DNA of 64,000 bases. Source: an uncultured Thermoanaerobaculia bacterium. GTDB taxonomy: Bacteria > Acidobacteriota > Thermoanaerobaculia > Multivoradales > Multivoraceae. The position numbers and the translations under genes were made by a program. The stretch spans positions 124,001 through 188,000 of the forward strand of contig CATOTG010000004.1 of the NCBI GenBank assembly GCA_951813015.1, given 5' to 3'. Under the pieces are notes generated by a model. It was not told the origin of the DNA. It saw nothing but the letters and a program-made list of their open reading frames with translations, and did no database searches. Every line of letters begins with the position of its first letter. Position 1 is the stretch's first letter. Of this stretch, positions 52,431 to 61,477 are shown in pieces.

Positions 52431-52618
52431 GGGCGACTCCTGGAACGAGTACCTGAGCGAGTTCGACCTTGACGCGGATGGCTCGAACAAGCGCCGGCTC
52501 ACGTTCGGGCGACTCCTGGAACGAGTACCTGAGCGAGTTCGACCTGGACGCGGATGGCTCGAACAAGTGCCGGCTCACGTTCGGGCGACTCCTAGAACGA
52601 ATACCTGAGCGAGTTCGA
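52431..52618. repeat. 76-bp tandem repeats (2.5 copies) echoing the DUF481 gene 3' end
   Basis: Units start at 52431, 52507 and 52583, each beginning GGGCGACTCCTGGAACGAGT (CTAGAACGAA in the third). The third, partial unit is the genuine C-terminus of the minus-strand DUF481 gene, LSNSLRYSF with its TAG stop. In the two left copies the stop codon is changed to CAG and the coding-like segment NSLRYSFQESP recurs. Two further echoes of a gene end thus lie downstream of its stop. Confidence 0.95.
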
Positions 52619-53500
52619 CAGCACGACATCCGTCTCCTTGATCCCGGTTGGCGGTTCGCTGTCGTGGGTGACGTTCAGGCTGATCGCCAGGGCCAGTTGG
52701 CGGAAGAGCTGGATCTCGAACGAGGTCTCAAAGAGCAGCCGGAAGTCCTCCAAGCGGTCGAAGCGGGGCTGGGCGTAGAGGGTCTGGACCAGGCGAAGGC
52801 GTTCGTCCTCGCTGTTGTAGCGGACCGTCACGTAGTTGGTCGACCGGTGGTGTTCGCTGCTCGTCCCGTCGGGCAGGGCGGCCGGCAGGTCCAGGGTCTC
52901 CTGCTCTAGCATGTAGCCGATACCCGCGAAGACCTCGGTGCGTTCGCCCTGTACGAGGGCGAAGCGGCCGCCGCCGCCGGCGAGAAAGCGGTCTTCGAGA
53001 CGGATGAACTCGTTGAATTGGTACTGGCCGAAGACCTCGAAGGAGATCCTCGGGCTGTGCTGCCGGATGAACCGCAAGTGCCCCTGGGCGTTGTTGACGT
53101 AGCGGTTGTCGTTCGCGCGGCTGAAGGAGTAGTTGGAAACCAGGAAGATCACGTTGGCTGGGCCCGTGGCTTCCTCGTCGCCTGATGCGGGTTCACCGGC
53201 GACGCCTGTGAGGTCGGCCGGACCTTCTGTTTCGTCGCCGTCCGGTCCCGCGTCGCTGTCCGGTCCCGCCTCGCCGTCGGCGTCGAGCCGGGGCCAGGCG
53301 TACTGCAGGCGGACGCCGCCGCCGAGGATCTCGCGTTCGGTGTTGCCCTGCTGAAGCGAAGCGTTCACGTCGAGGGTGCCGCCCCATCCCGGTTCGTTCG
53401 CGCCGAGCCGCATTTTCTCCGTGTTGACCTGGGCGGCGGCGGGAACGGCGACTGCTGCCGCCAGGACGAGTGATGCCAGAGCGCGCATGGCCACGCGCAT
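52592..53500 (-). CDS. DUF481 outer-membrane beta-barrel protein
   Basis: 302 residues from the ATG at 53500. Seen: a signal peptide (ALASLVLAAAVAVPAAAQVN); GWGGTLDVNASLQQGNTERE, the DUF481 start; alternating-residue beta strands (VIFLVSNYSFSRANDNRYVN, ISFEVFGQYQFNEFIRLEDR, FRLLFETSFEIQLFRQLALA); and a C-terminal aromatic SNSLRYSF, which is the Bam-recognised outer-membrane signal. A low-complexity acidic insert DSDAGPDGDETEGP lies in a probable surface loop. Function of DUF481 proteins is not established (putative salt-induced porins). Confidence 0.88.
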   Translation of the reverse strand: MRVAMRALASLVLAAAVAVPAAAQVNTEKMRLGANEPGWGGTLDVNASLQQGNTEREILGGGVRLQYAWPRLDADGEAGPDSDAGPDGDETEGPADLTGVAGEPASGDEEATGPANVIFLVSNYSFSRANDNRYVNNAQGHLRFIRQHSPRISFEVFGQYQFNEFIRLEDRFLAGGGGRFALVQGERTEVFAGIGYMLEQETLDLPAALPDGTSSEHHRSTNYVTVRYNSEDERLRLVQTLYAQPRFDRLEDFRLLFETSFEIQLFRQLALAISLNVTHDSEPPTGIKETDVVLSNSLRYSF

Positions 53501-53603
53501 CGTGGGGCGGTCGCACTCGCCGGGCGGGGAGGCCGCCAGTGCGATTGGCGCCGGAGCGCACACGGCGAGGCCGTGACCACGGAACCGTTCCATCCGCGCG
53601 AAA

Positions 53604-56141
53604 CTACTGCGGAAACGCCGAAGTGTCGCCCAATCCGCAGAACGGGCGGCTCGGGTTGGAGTAGGTCTTCGAGACGCCGGCCACGGTGTCGGTCACGGTC
53701 ACCTGGTAGTCAACGTCGGTCAGCCCGGCGGCGAAAACCCAGAAGGCGTTGTTCTGCGACCTGCCGTCAAGGGCCTTGACCGCGAGTTCGATGTTTCCGG
53801 GAGAGAAGAACCACATGGTTCCGGTGGCGTCGCCGCCCGGCAGCGGGGTGGCGACGCCGCTTTCGCCGTCGGCCTTGGTCCACTCCGCCGTGACTTCGAA
53901 GCGGCCATCCAGCAGACAGAGAGCCCCCGGGCGGCAGGCGCGGTCCGCCTCGACGACGGAGGCGGGCGAGACAGCCGGCCCCGCCATCGCGGTTGCGTCG
54001 GCCACTCCCGACACCGCGGTTGCGCCGGCCGGCCTCGACCGCGCGGTCAAGCCGGCAAGCTCGGCGAACGCCCTGGAGTCGCCGCGCCCACAGATCTCGC
54101 CCGGCGGATTGCGGTAGACGACGACGCGGTCGTGCAGCGTGTCGGTGACCGTGAGCCAGTACTCGACATCGGAGAGTGCGCCGTAGTAGACCCAGTGGTG
54201 GTCGTTGATGCTCCGGCCGTCGAGGAGCTTGAAGACGAGCTCCACGTTCTCGGGCGAGAAGAACGTCGCGATGCCGGTTTCGTCGCTCAGGCGTTCCAGG
54301 GCGCCGGCGCCGCGCTCGCCGCTGTGCGATTGCCACTCGACTTCGACGCGGAAGCGGCCGCCGGACAGGCAGAGCGCGCCGTCGTTGTCCGTGCAGCCCG
54401 GGCCGGCAGTCATGTCCCGAATCACGCCGACGGCTCGGCGCTCGGGCAGGTCGGCGCCGCCCGAGACGTCGCTCAGGACGAGGTCGAAGAGTTCGCTGCG
54501 TTCGATTTCGTCGTCCGCCATCAGCGCGACGCGGACCAGGCGCACGCCTGATTCCCCGTTCTTCCAGACGAGCCGGCCCTCGATGGCACGGAAGTCGGTT
54601 GGTGCGGCTGCGGAGCGGGGCAACGTCCGGTAGCGGACCGCGACTTCGCCTCGGGTGCCCCCCCGGCGTTCGACGGCGATCGTGGCTTCGTCGCCCTCGT
54701 GGCCGGGGAAGGCCGGTCCCGTGAACTCGATCGAACCGGCAGGGTTGACCGCGGGCCCGCCGGGTCCGATCCCAAGCCGTAGCCGCCCCGGCGCCTCGAT
54801 GCCGGCGTTCATCGACTCGAACTCGACGGAGAATTTGCGATCGGCGTTGCCGGCCGCGTTGGGGAGCAGTGGAATCCGCACCGTCCGCGTCGAACTGTCG
54901 CCGTGCTCCCACCGTAGCTCGCCTTCGGTACGGCGGAACTCCCGACCGGCGCGGGCGCTGCCGTTGCGCGTCCCGTAGGCCAGGGTCACGGCGCCATCGC
55001 TGCCGCCCACACGGTCGACTTCGATCGTGATGCCGTCCTCGTCGCCGCCTCCGGCCGCCGCGGTTGCCACGAGCCGGCCCCGCCTCTCCGGCCTCATCGC
55101 TGCGCGCGCGAGATCCTGGAGTTGCTCGAAGTAGTAGCGGTAGGTCTCCTTCGGCCGCGGCGACTGCTCGGAGAGGGTGATCATCGTCATCACGATGTCC
55201 GCCTCGGGGTCGACACCGATGTACTGCCCGTTGTAGCCGTGAGCAAGGTAACGCCCCCGGGGCCGGATCCACCACTGGTAGCCGTAGTTCGGAGCGTCGG
55301 CGACGCCGGCGGTCTGACCGCGGGTGGACTCGGCAATCCAATCCCGCGATACCAGGCGCCGGCCTTCCCACAGCCCCTCCTGCAGGGTGAGTTGGCCGAT
55401 CTTCGCCATGTCGCGCGGTCGGATCCGCAGGCCCGTGCCTCCCCAATGACGGCCGCTCAGGTCCGTGTCCCAGGTGGCGGTGGTGATTCCGAGCGGCCCG
55501 AACAGGTGCTTCTGAACAAAGGCCAGGTGGCTCATGCCGGACGCACGGTTGTTCACCTCCGCGATCACGTGAGACAGGCCGCTCGAATACAGGAACGTGG
55601 CGCCTGGTTCTGCCAGGACGTCCCGGGTCAGCACGTAGTCGACGCTGTCGGCGTTGTTCCAGAACGCACCGGCCGTTTCGTTCCAGGCCAGGCCGGCGGT
55701 CATTGTCAGCGCATGGCGCAGGGTGATCCGGTTCCTGGGCGCGGTCGTCAGCCGGTCGGTGTAATGCGGAAGGAGGTCTGCCAGTCGTGCGTTGACCGAC
55801 GGCAGGATGCCCCGGTCCATCGCGACGCCGACCGCCAGCGAGGTGACGCTCTTGCTGACCGAGTGGACGTTCTTCAGTGTCTCGCTGGTGAAGTCGCCGA
55901 AGTAGACCTCCGCCACGAGGGTGCCGTGGCGGACGATGACGACCGCGCGCACCGTGCTGAAATCGGACTGTGAACGAACGCGGTTGAAGATCTCCCGGAC
56001 CGCCTGGTTGTCCAGGCCCTGGTCCGCCGGCGCGGAGCGGAACCAGCCGTCGCCGATGTCCGGCGGCGGCTGCGCCCGGCCCGGCGCCGGGCCGACACCG
56101 AGGAGCGTCGAGATCGCGGCTGCGAGGATGAGGTGCTTCAT
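53604..56141 (-). CDS. Exported class C beta-lactamase-type serine hydrolase with Calx-beta-like and duplicated C-terminal modules
   Basis: 845 residues from the ATG at 56141. Seen: a signal peptide (HLILAAAISTLLGVGPAPGR); a serine hydrolase domain with SVSK (Ser94, Lys97), a Tyr in ATFLYSSGLSHVIAE and YQWWIRPRGRYLAHGYNGQY near the third motif; two Calx-beta-like modules (about 360-590; AVTLAYGTRNGSARAGREFR, VAVRYRTLPRSAAAPTDF); then two copies of a roughly 100-residue module with LCLxxGRFxV, FFSPxNxEL, KxLDGRxxN and TVTDT (about 600-690 and 745-845). The module is common, as I recall, in acidobacterial secreted proteins. Probably a peptidase or esterase tethered outside the cell by its tail. 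Confidence 0.87.
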   Translation of the reverse strand: MKHLILAAAISTLLGVGPAPGRAQPPPDIGDGWFRSAPADQGLDNQAVREIFNRVRSQSDFSTVRAVVIVRHGTLVAEVYFGDFTSETLKNVHSVSKSVTSLAVGVAMDRGILPSVNARLADLLPHYTDRLTTAPRNRITLRHALTMTAGLAWNETAGAFWNNADSVDYVLTRDVLAEPGATFLYSSGLSHVIAEVNNRASGMSHLAFVQKHLFGPLGITTATWDTDLSGRHWGGTGLRIRPRDMAKIGQLTLQEGLWEGRRLVSRDWIAESTRGQTAGVADAPNYGYQWWIRPRGRYLAHGYNGQYIGVDPEADIVMTMITLSEQSPRPKETYRYYFEQLQDLARAAMRPERRGRLVATAAAGGGDEDGITIEVDRVGGSDGAVTLAYGTRNGSARAGREFRRTEGELRWEHGDSSTRTVRIPLLPNAAGNADRKFSVEFESMNAGIEAPGRLRLGIGPGGPAVNPAGSIEFTGPAFPGHEGDEATIAVERRGGTRGEVAVRYRTLPRSAAAPTDFRAIEGRLVWKNGESGVRLVRVALMADDEIERSELFDLVLSDVSGGADLPERRAVGVIRDMTAGPGCTDNDGALCLSGGRFRVEVEWQSHSGERGAGALERLSDETGIATFFSPENVELVFKLLDGRSINDHHWVYYGALSDVEYWLTVTDTLHDRVVVYRNPPGEICGRGDSRAFAELAGLTARSRPAGATAVSGVADATAMAGPAVSPASVVEADRACRPGALCLLDGRFEVTAEWTKADGESGVATPLPGGDATGTMWFFSPGNIELAVKALDGRSQNNAFWVFAAGLTDVDYQVTVTDTVAGVSKTYSNPSRPFCGLGDTSAFPQ

Positions 56142-56318
56142 CGTCGAGATCCGGGGCAGGACTGCTTGGGGTTCACGGGACGGAGCCTTCACTCTGACAC
56201 AGATGGGCCGATGTGAGGCAGCGCGGCTCGCTGGTCGCTATCCTTGTTCGACACGTTTCGTTGTTCCACTGGCAGCCCCATGGCCGGCGCGGCTCGCGGC
56301 GGCGGGAGGGAGTACAAG

Positions 56319-58028
56319 ATGTCTCGTTCACCGTTCAGTTTCAGCCGTTCGAGTTCCCCCTGCGCGATGTCCGGACCGCAGCGCTCGACGAGCCGGGTTG
56401 CCCTGTTGCTCGCAGTGCCCGTTCTCAGCCTGGCATTGGCCGGGTGCGTCGTCTCGGCGGAGTCGGAGGCGGCGGCCGGGCCCGCGGTGGCGTCCGACTT
56501 CGACGCCTCGGTCGACATCGGCTCGATCGACTTTCCGACCTCGGCCGGAAGCGAGGCGCAGAAGCACTTCATTCGCGGCGTCGCGATTCTGCACAGCTTC
56601 GGCTACGAGCAGGCGCGCGAGCAGTTCCACGCCGCCCAGGAGCTGGAGCCGGACTTCGCGCTCGCCTACTGGGGCGAGACGCTGACCTACAACCATCCGC
56701 TGCTGCCGGAACGGGACCTGGAATCGCCGCGCGAGGCGCTGGCTCGGTTGGGTGAGACCCGGGAGGAGCGGGCGTCCAGGGCCGGGACCGAGCGCGAACG
56801 CGGTTTCCTGAAGGCGGTCGAGGAACTGTTCGGTGAGGGCGAGCTCGCCGAGCGCCGCATCGCTTACATGGAGGCGATGCGCTCCCTGCATGAGAGCCAT
56901 CCCGACGACGACGAGGTAGCGGCCTTCTACGCGCTGTCTCTGCTGCAGGCGGTTGGGCCCTTGGGCGACGACACGTTCCGGCTGAACGTGCTGGCCGGTT
57001 CAATCGCCCTCGGCGTCTTCGAGCGCAACCCGAGTCACCCGGGCGCTGCCCACTACATCATCCACTCCTTCGATGATCCGGTGCACGCGCCACTCGCTCT
57101 TCCGGCGGCGCATCGGTTCGCGGAGATCGCGGCAGCCGTCTCCCACGCCCGGCACATGCCCTCCCACATCTTCATTCAGCGCGGCATGTGGGACCGGGTG
57201 TCGAAGTCGAACGACTCGGCGTACGAGGCTGCGGTGGCGCTGTGGGATCCCGGCGAACGGGTGGGCGACATGGTCCACTCGCTGGACTGGGGGCAGTACG
57301 GCGACCTGCAGCGCGGCGACTACGCCAAGGCCCGCGAGTGGATCGCCGAGCTCGACGACCTGGTCGAGCGCACCGGCGACGAGGGTCGCGGGAAGAGCAC
57401 GGTACCCCTCGTGCGCGCCCGCTACATCGTCGAGACGGAGCAGTGGGAGACGCGCGAGATCACGGACGACACGGGGACCGCGGAGCTTCTCGCGACCGGG
57501 ATCTCGGCCGTGCGTACCGGCGACCTCGACCTCGCCCGCCAGGCAGCGGCGCGGCTCAAGAAGGCGGGCGAACGGGAGAGCGACGACAGCTCGACCTTCC
57601 AGCGGGGAAGCAAGCCCGCCCGGCTCATGCACCACGAGGTCGCCGGCCTGATCCGGCTCGCCGAGGGCGACGCCGAGGGCGCGGTGACGATGTTCGACGA
57701 CGGCCTGGCCATCGCGGCGACGATGGGTCCGCCCCGCGGAGCGGCCTCGCCGATCAAGCCGATTCGGGAGTTGTACGGCGAAGTGCTGTTGCAGCTCGAG
57801 CGTCCTGCGGACGCGGTCGCGCAGTTCGAGGACCAGTTGCTCTACACGCCGAATCGTCCCCGCACCCTGCTCGGGCTGGCTCGCGCCCAGGCGGCCGCCG
57901 GCGACGCGGCGGCTGCCGCGGATGCCTACGGCAAGCTGCTCGAGGCGTGGGACGGCGCCGATGAGCCCACGGAGCTTGCGGAGGCCCGGGAGTACCTGGC
58001 GGCGTCGGCCCGAAAGCGTCTCGGGTGA
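56319..58028 (+). CDS. TPR-repeat lipoprotein
   Basis: 569 residues from the ATG at 56319. Seen: a signal with lipobox (LLLAVPVLSLALAGC, Cys about residue 42), then helical TPR-like repeats (FIRGVAILHSFGYEQAREQF, AAQELEPDFALAYWGETLTY; later AVAQFEDQLLYTPNRPRTLL, GLARAQAAAGDAAAAADAY). Conserved histidine-containing segments HPGAAHYIIHSFDDPVHAPL and SHARHMPSHIFIQRGMWDRV look like a metal or catalytic site, and I recall both in a family of uncharacterised TPR proteins. Function unknown; periplasmic, membrane-anchored. Confidence 0.82.
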   Translation: MSRSPFSFSRSSSPCAMSGPQRSTSRVALLLAVPVLSLALAGCVVSAESEAAAGPAVASDFDASVDIGSIDFPTSAGSEAQKHFIRGVAILHSFGYEQAREQFHAAQELEPDFALAYWGETLTYNHPLLPERDLESPREALARLGETREERASRAGTERERGFLKAVEELFGEGELAERRIAYMEAMRSLHESHPDDDEVAAFYALSLLQAVGPLGDDTFRLNVLAGSIALGVFERNPSHPGAAHYIIHSFDDPVHAPLALPAAHRFAEIAAAVSHARHMPSHIFIQRGMWDRVSKSNDSAYEAAVALWDPGERVGDMVHSLDWGQYGDLQRGDYAKAREWIAELDDLVERTGDEGRGKSTVPLVRARYIVETEQWETREITDDTGTAELLATGISAVRTGDLDLARQAAARLKKAGERESDDSSTFQRGSKPARLMHHEVAGLIRLAEGDAEGAVTMFDDGLAIAATMGPPRGAASPIKPIRELYGEVLLQLERPADAVAQFEDQLLYTPNRPRTLLGLARAQAAAGDAAAAADAYGKLLEAWDGADEPTELAEAREYLAASARKRLG

Positions 58029-58150
58029 TGTTCGAGACCGGGTTCGGGACGCGGCATTCCGCGGGAATCCCGGCGTCGGTGGTTTTCGCCTGTTCGTGGT
58101 GGGGAGTGCCGACGTGACGTTCGAGACCGAGTTCGAGACGCGGCACTCCG
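58025..58150. repeat. 37-bp direct repeat (period 89): echo of the thioesterase gene start
   Basis: GTGATGTTCGAGACCGGGTT then CGGGACGCGGCATTCCG at 58025-58061, against GTGACGTTCGAGACCGAGTT then CGAGACGCGGCACTCCG at 58114-58150; four mismatches. The right copy is the first 12 codons of the thioesterase gene; the left copy overlaps the stop codon of the preceding TPR gene. Confidence 0.93.
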
Positions 58151-58515
58151 ACTGCTTCGCCGCGACCGGCTACGTCCACGCGGGTGTCCTGCTCGCTCTG
58201 ACCGAAATGGCCTATGCACGGTTCGAGTCGCACTGCGGTATCGACGCCGGGCACAAGCCCGAGTACGTCTACGCGGTGCAACGCTCGACCGCGGCGACCT
58301 ACTTCTCGCCCCTGCGGTGGCAGGAGGGGGCGCGGATCCGGGTGCGCACGACGGAGGCGAACGATCGCGGTTTCGACCAGGACTTCGACGTCCTCTCCGC
58401 CGCGGACGGCCGCGCGATCGCCCGCTTCACCCATCGTTGGGTGTTGCTGGACACCAGGGCCGGACGGCCCGTGCCGCTTGACGACGAGGTGCAGCGGCTA
58501 CTGTTGCAGGTCTGA
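58114..58515 (+). CDS. Thioesterase-like hot-dog protein (4HBT family)
   Basis: 133 residues from the GTG at 58114; the echo copy at 58025 has a possible start too, but in a frame that fails. Seen: FETEFETRHSDCFAATGYVH (the active-site Asp/His region of 4HBT acyl-CoA thioesterases), AGVLLALTEMAYARFESHCG, YAVQRSTAATYFSPLRWQEG and FTHRWVLLDTRAGRPVPLDD. Probably hydrolyses an acyl-CoA. Followed 24 bp later by the carboxylesterase gene and then the acyl-CoA dehydrogenase, suggesting an acyl-ester degradation unit. Confidence 0.82.
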   Translation: MTFETEFETRHSDCFAATGYVHAGVLLALTEMAYARFESHCGIDAGHKPEYVYAVQRSTAATYFSPLRWQEGARIRVRTTEANDRGFDQDFDVLSAADGRAIARFTHRWVLLDTRAGRPVPLDDEVQRLLLQV

Positions 58516-58539
58516 TTCCGTGAGCGGAGGGGAGTTTCC

Positions 58540-60201
58540 ATGCAACGAATGCCGCCGTATGTTCTCGTTTTGGTGATCGCTGTCGCCGCTGCCGCCTGTG
58601 GTGGTTCGGGTGAGCCCGGCGCCGACGGCCCGGGCCTCATTGTCGAGACGGCGTCCGGCCGCGTCGAGGGCGCCGCCGTCTCTGACGGGCGTGGTCCCGC
58701 GGGCGACGTGCTCGTGTTCCGCGGTATCCCGTACGCGGCGCCGCCGGTGGGCGACCTGCGCTGGCGGCCGCCGCAGCCGCCGTCGCCCTGGGAAGGTGTG
58801 CGCGGCGCCCATCAGTCCGGCGCTCCATGCTGGCAGCGGATCTCGCCCGACACGTCGATCTACAGCCGGGGCGAAATCGAGCGCAGTGAGGACTGCCTCT
58901 ACCTCGACCTCTGGACGGCGGCGGATGCCGCTGCCGAGGGCCCGCGCCCGGTCATGGTCTGGTTCCACGGTGGCAGCCACGAGGTGGGCCACGGTTCGTC
59001 GCTCATCTTCGACGGCGCGGCGCTGACCCGCAAGGGCGTCGTGCTCGTGTCGATCAACTACCGGCTCGGCTCCTTCGGGTTCCTCGCGCACGCCGGCCTG
59101 AGCGCCGAGTCCGAGCACGGATCCTCGGGCAACTACGGCCTGCTCGACAAGATCGCGGCACTCGAGTGGGTGCAGGCGAATGCCGAGGCCTTTGGCGGCG
59201 ATCCGGGCCGGGTGCTGATCTTCGGTCAGTCGGCCGGTTCGATGAGCGTCTGCAGTCTGATCGCGTCGCCGCTTGCGGCCGGCCTGTTCCACCGCGCGGT
59301 CGGTCAGTCGGCGGGTTGCTTCACGCCGCTTGCGACCCTGGAGCAGGCGGAAGAGCGGGGCGAGTTGCTGGCCGCCGAACTGGGCGTTGGGAAAGACCCC
59401 GGGAAGGACGCGGTCGCGGAGCTCCGAGCCGCTTCCGCTGAGGACGTGCTGGCGGCCGCCGGCAGTTCCGGCTGGTCCGCCGGCTCGAAGACGATCGTCG
59501 ACGGCAGGTACCTGCCTGACCAGCCGGCGGCGATTTACGCCCGCGGCGAGCACAACCGCGTGCCGATGATGGTCGGTTTCATGGGCGACGAGTCGAGCGC
59601 CCTGTTCGCGCCCGGACCGGCGCTTGAACGGGCAGAACTCGAACGGCAGTTGGAGGAGAACTACGGCGAGGCGGCGGAAGGGCTGCTCGCGGCCTATGCC
59701 GCCGAGGCGGAGCAGGCGCCCGGGGCCGTGCCGACCCTGATCACGTCCGACACGATCTTCGGCTGGGGGAGTCGTACCTGGGTCCGCCACGCGTCGGCCG
59801 CCGGCGGAGACGCGTTTCTCTACTTCATCCGTCACGCGCCGCCGGTGTTTCGGCTTTACCTTCCTGATCGTCCGGACCTGGGTGGCGATGGCGGTCCCCG
59901 CCGGTTGGGCGCCTACCACTCCGGCGATCTCGCCTACGTGTTCGGCAACACCGACCTGGTCGGGATCAACTGGGAGGACCGGGACCACGAGATCGCCGAC
60001 CTGCTGTCGAGCTACTGGACGAACTTCGCCAGGACCGGGGATCCGAACGGCGAGGGATTGCCCGAATGGCCGCGCTACGAGGCGGACAGCGACCTGGCCC
60101 TCGTCGTCGGCGACGAGGTCGGGGTCCAGGCGGGGCTGTGGAAGGAGAAGCTGGACGCCCTGGACGGGGCGCTTGGCGGAGGCGGACAGCTGTCGCCGTG
60201 A
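58540..60201 (+). CDS. Carboxylesterase type B lipoprotein
   Basis: 553 residues. Seen: a lipoprotein signal (VLVLVIAVAAAAC, lipid Cys about residue 20); GRVEGAAVSDGRGPAGDVLV, with FRGIPYAAPPVGDLRW; SEDCLYLDLWT; oxyanion WFHGGSHEVGHG; the nucleophile elbow FGQSAGSMSVCSL (GQSAG); and GFMGDESSALF and GAYHSGDLAYVF holding the remaining triad residues (acidic and His). Hydrolyses carboxylic esters in the periplasm. The stop overlaps the start of the acyl-CoA dehydrogenase gene. Confidence 0.92.
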   Translation: MQRMPPYVLVLVIAVAAAACGGSGEPGADGPGLIVETASGRVEGAAVSDGRGPAGDVLVFRGIPYAAPPVGDLRWRPPQPPSPWEGVRGAHQSGAPCWQRISPDTSIYSRGEIERSEDCLYLDLWTAADAAAEGPRPVMVWFHGGSHEVGHGSSLIFDGAALTRKGVVLVSINYRLGSFGFLAHAGLSAESEHGSSGNYGLLDKIAALEWVQANAEAFGGDPGRVLIFGQSAGSMSVCSLIASPLAAGLFHRAVGQSAGCFTPLATLEQAEERGELLAAELGVGKDPGKDAVAELRAASAEDVLAAAGSSGWSAGSKTIVDGRYLPDQPAAIYARGEHNRVPMMVGFMGDESSALFAPGPALERAELERQLEENYGEAAEGLLAAYAAEAEQAPGAVPTLITSDTIFGWGSRTWVRHASAAGGDAFLYFIRHAPPVFRLYLPDRPDLGGDGGPRRLGAYHSGDLAYVFGNTDLVGINWEDRDHEIADLLSSYWTNFARTGDPNGEGLPEWPRYEADSDLALVVGDEVGVQAGLWKEKLDALDGALGGGGQLSP

Positions 60202-61412
60202 CCGCGATCGCCGAAGCGTTGCCGCCGGAAATCGAGGACTTCCGGCGGCAGGTGCTGGACTTCGCCGAGCGCGAGGTGTTGGCGCGTCACGACCGCCACG
60301 CCGAGCTGCTGGACGACCCCCGCGCGCGCTACGACGGCGACGGGAGGCTACAGCCTGAAGTCGTGGAACTCATCCGCGAGGTTCGGACTGCGTCGGCCCG
60401 CGAAGGCCTGTTCATCGCCTGCGTGCCGGAGGATCTGGGCGGGGGCGGCCATGGCCACCTCGCCTACTACGCTGGTTGGCAGACGCTCTTTCACCGCCTG
60501 GGACCGCGTCCGTGGCTCTTGCTGCACGTCATCGCGCACTGGGCGTTTGGTCCCAGCCGGCTCCTGTCGCAGCTTACGGCCGAGGCGCGGGAGCGCTTCC
60601 TGCCGGGGCTGATGGACGGCTCGAAGATCATGTGCTTCGGGTTGTCCGAACCGGGCGCCGGTTCCGACCTCTCGGCGCTCGCAACGAGAGCGGAGCGGGA
60701 CGGCGACGGCTGGCGGATCAGCGGCCGCAAGATCTGGACGACCCACGGGCCGATCGCCGACTACTGTGTGGTCTTTGCGCGAACCGGCGAACAGGGGATC
60801 ACGGCCTTTGTCGTTCCGACCGGGGCGGACGGCTTCCGGCGGATGCGCGTCGTTGAACTCTTCGGCGACATCGGCGGCGACGAGGCGGAGATCGCGCTCG
60901 AGGGCCTGTACGTCGAGCCATGGCAGGTGATCGGCGAGGTCGACCGGGGTTTGGCCGCGGCGTTGTACGGCGTTTCCCTGGGCCGCGTCTACAACTCGGC
61001 GCGGGCGGTAGGCACCGGTCGCTGGGCGGTCGAGACGGCGCTCGACTACGCGCAGAAGCGCGAGGCCTTCGGCGCTCCGATCGCCGAGTACCAGGGCGTG
61101 ACCTTCCCCCTGGCCGAGTCGGCGACGGAACTTCACGCCGCCCACCTGATGGGGCGCAACGCCGCCCGGCTTCTCGACCGCGGCGAGCGCGCAATCAAGG
61201 AGTTGAGCATGACGAAGGCCTACTCGGTGCAGGCCGGGCTGCGGGCCGTCGACCGGGCGATGCAGACTCACGGCGCCCTGGGCTTCACCAATGAACTCGG
61301 CCTGACCGAGGCCTGGAAGGCGCTCCGGGTCGTCAACGTGGCCGACGGCTCGAACGAGATCATGAACCGGATGATCGCTCGCCAGCTTCTCCGGGGCGAC
61401 ACCGATCTCTAG
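60198..61412 (+). CDS. Acyl-CoA dehydrogenase family protein
   Basis: 404 residues from the GTG at 60198, overlapping the esterase stop (GTGA). FAD-dependent alpha,beta-dehydrogenation of acyl-CoA. Seen: CFGLSEPGAGSDLSALATRA and WRISGRKIWTTHGPIADYCV (FAD and substrate blocks), YAQKREAFGAPIAEYQGVTF, and DRAMQTHGALGFTNELGLTE then VVNVADGSNEIMNRMIARQL. At the catalytic-base position of MCAD-type enzymes (YEGT) it has ADGS, so the base would be Asp, as in ACAD10/11-like enzymes. Substrate unknown. Confidence 0.92.
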   Translation: MTAIAEALPPEIEDFRRQVLDFAEREVLARHDRHAELLDDPRARYDGDGRLQPEVVELIREVRTASAREGLFIACVPEDLGGGGHGHLAYYAGWQTLFHRLGPRPWLLLHVIAHWAFGPSRLLSQLTAEARERFLPGLMDGSKIMCFGLSEPGAGSDLSALATRAERDGDGWRISGRKIWTTHGPIADYCVVFARTGEQGITAFVVPTGADGFRRMRVVELFGDIGGDEAEIALEGLYVEPWQVIGEVDRGLAAALYGVSLGRVYNSARAVGTGRWAVETALDYAQKREAFGAPIAEYQGVTFPLAESATELHAAHLMGRNAARLLDRGERAIKELSMTKAYSVQAGLRAVDRAMQTHGALGFTNELGLTEAWKALRVVNVADGSNEIMNRMIARQLLRGDTDL

Positions 61413-61477
61413 CTCTAGCAGCAGGCACTCCCGGTGCGACACGGACTTCTGCCACGGGCAGCCAGAACCCGTCTTCG

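Noticed and set aside
52431..52618. CRISPR or integron-type repeat
   Set aside because: Units are head-to-tail copies of a known gene end with no spacers, no integrase and no attC fold.
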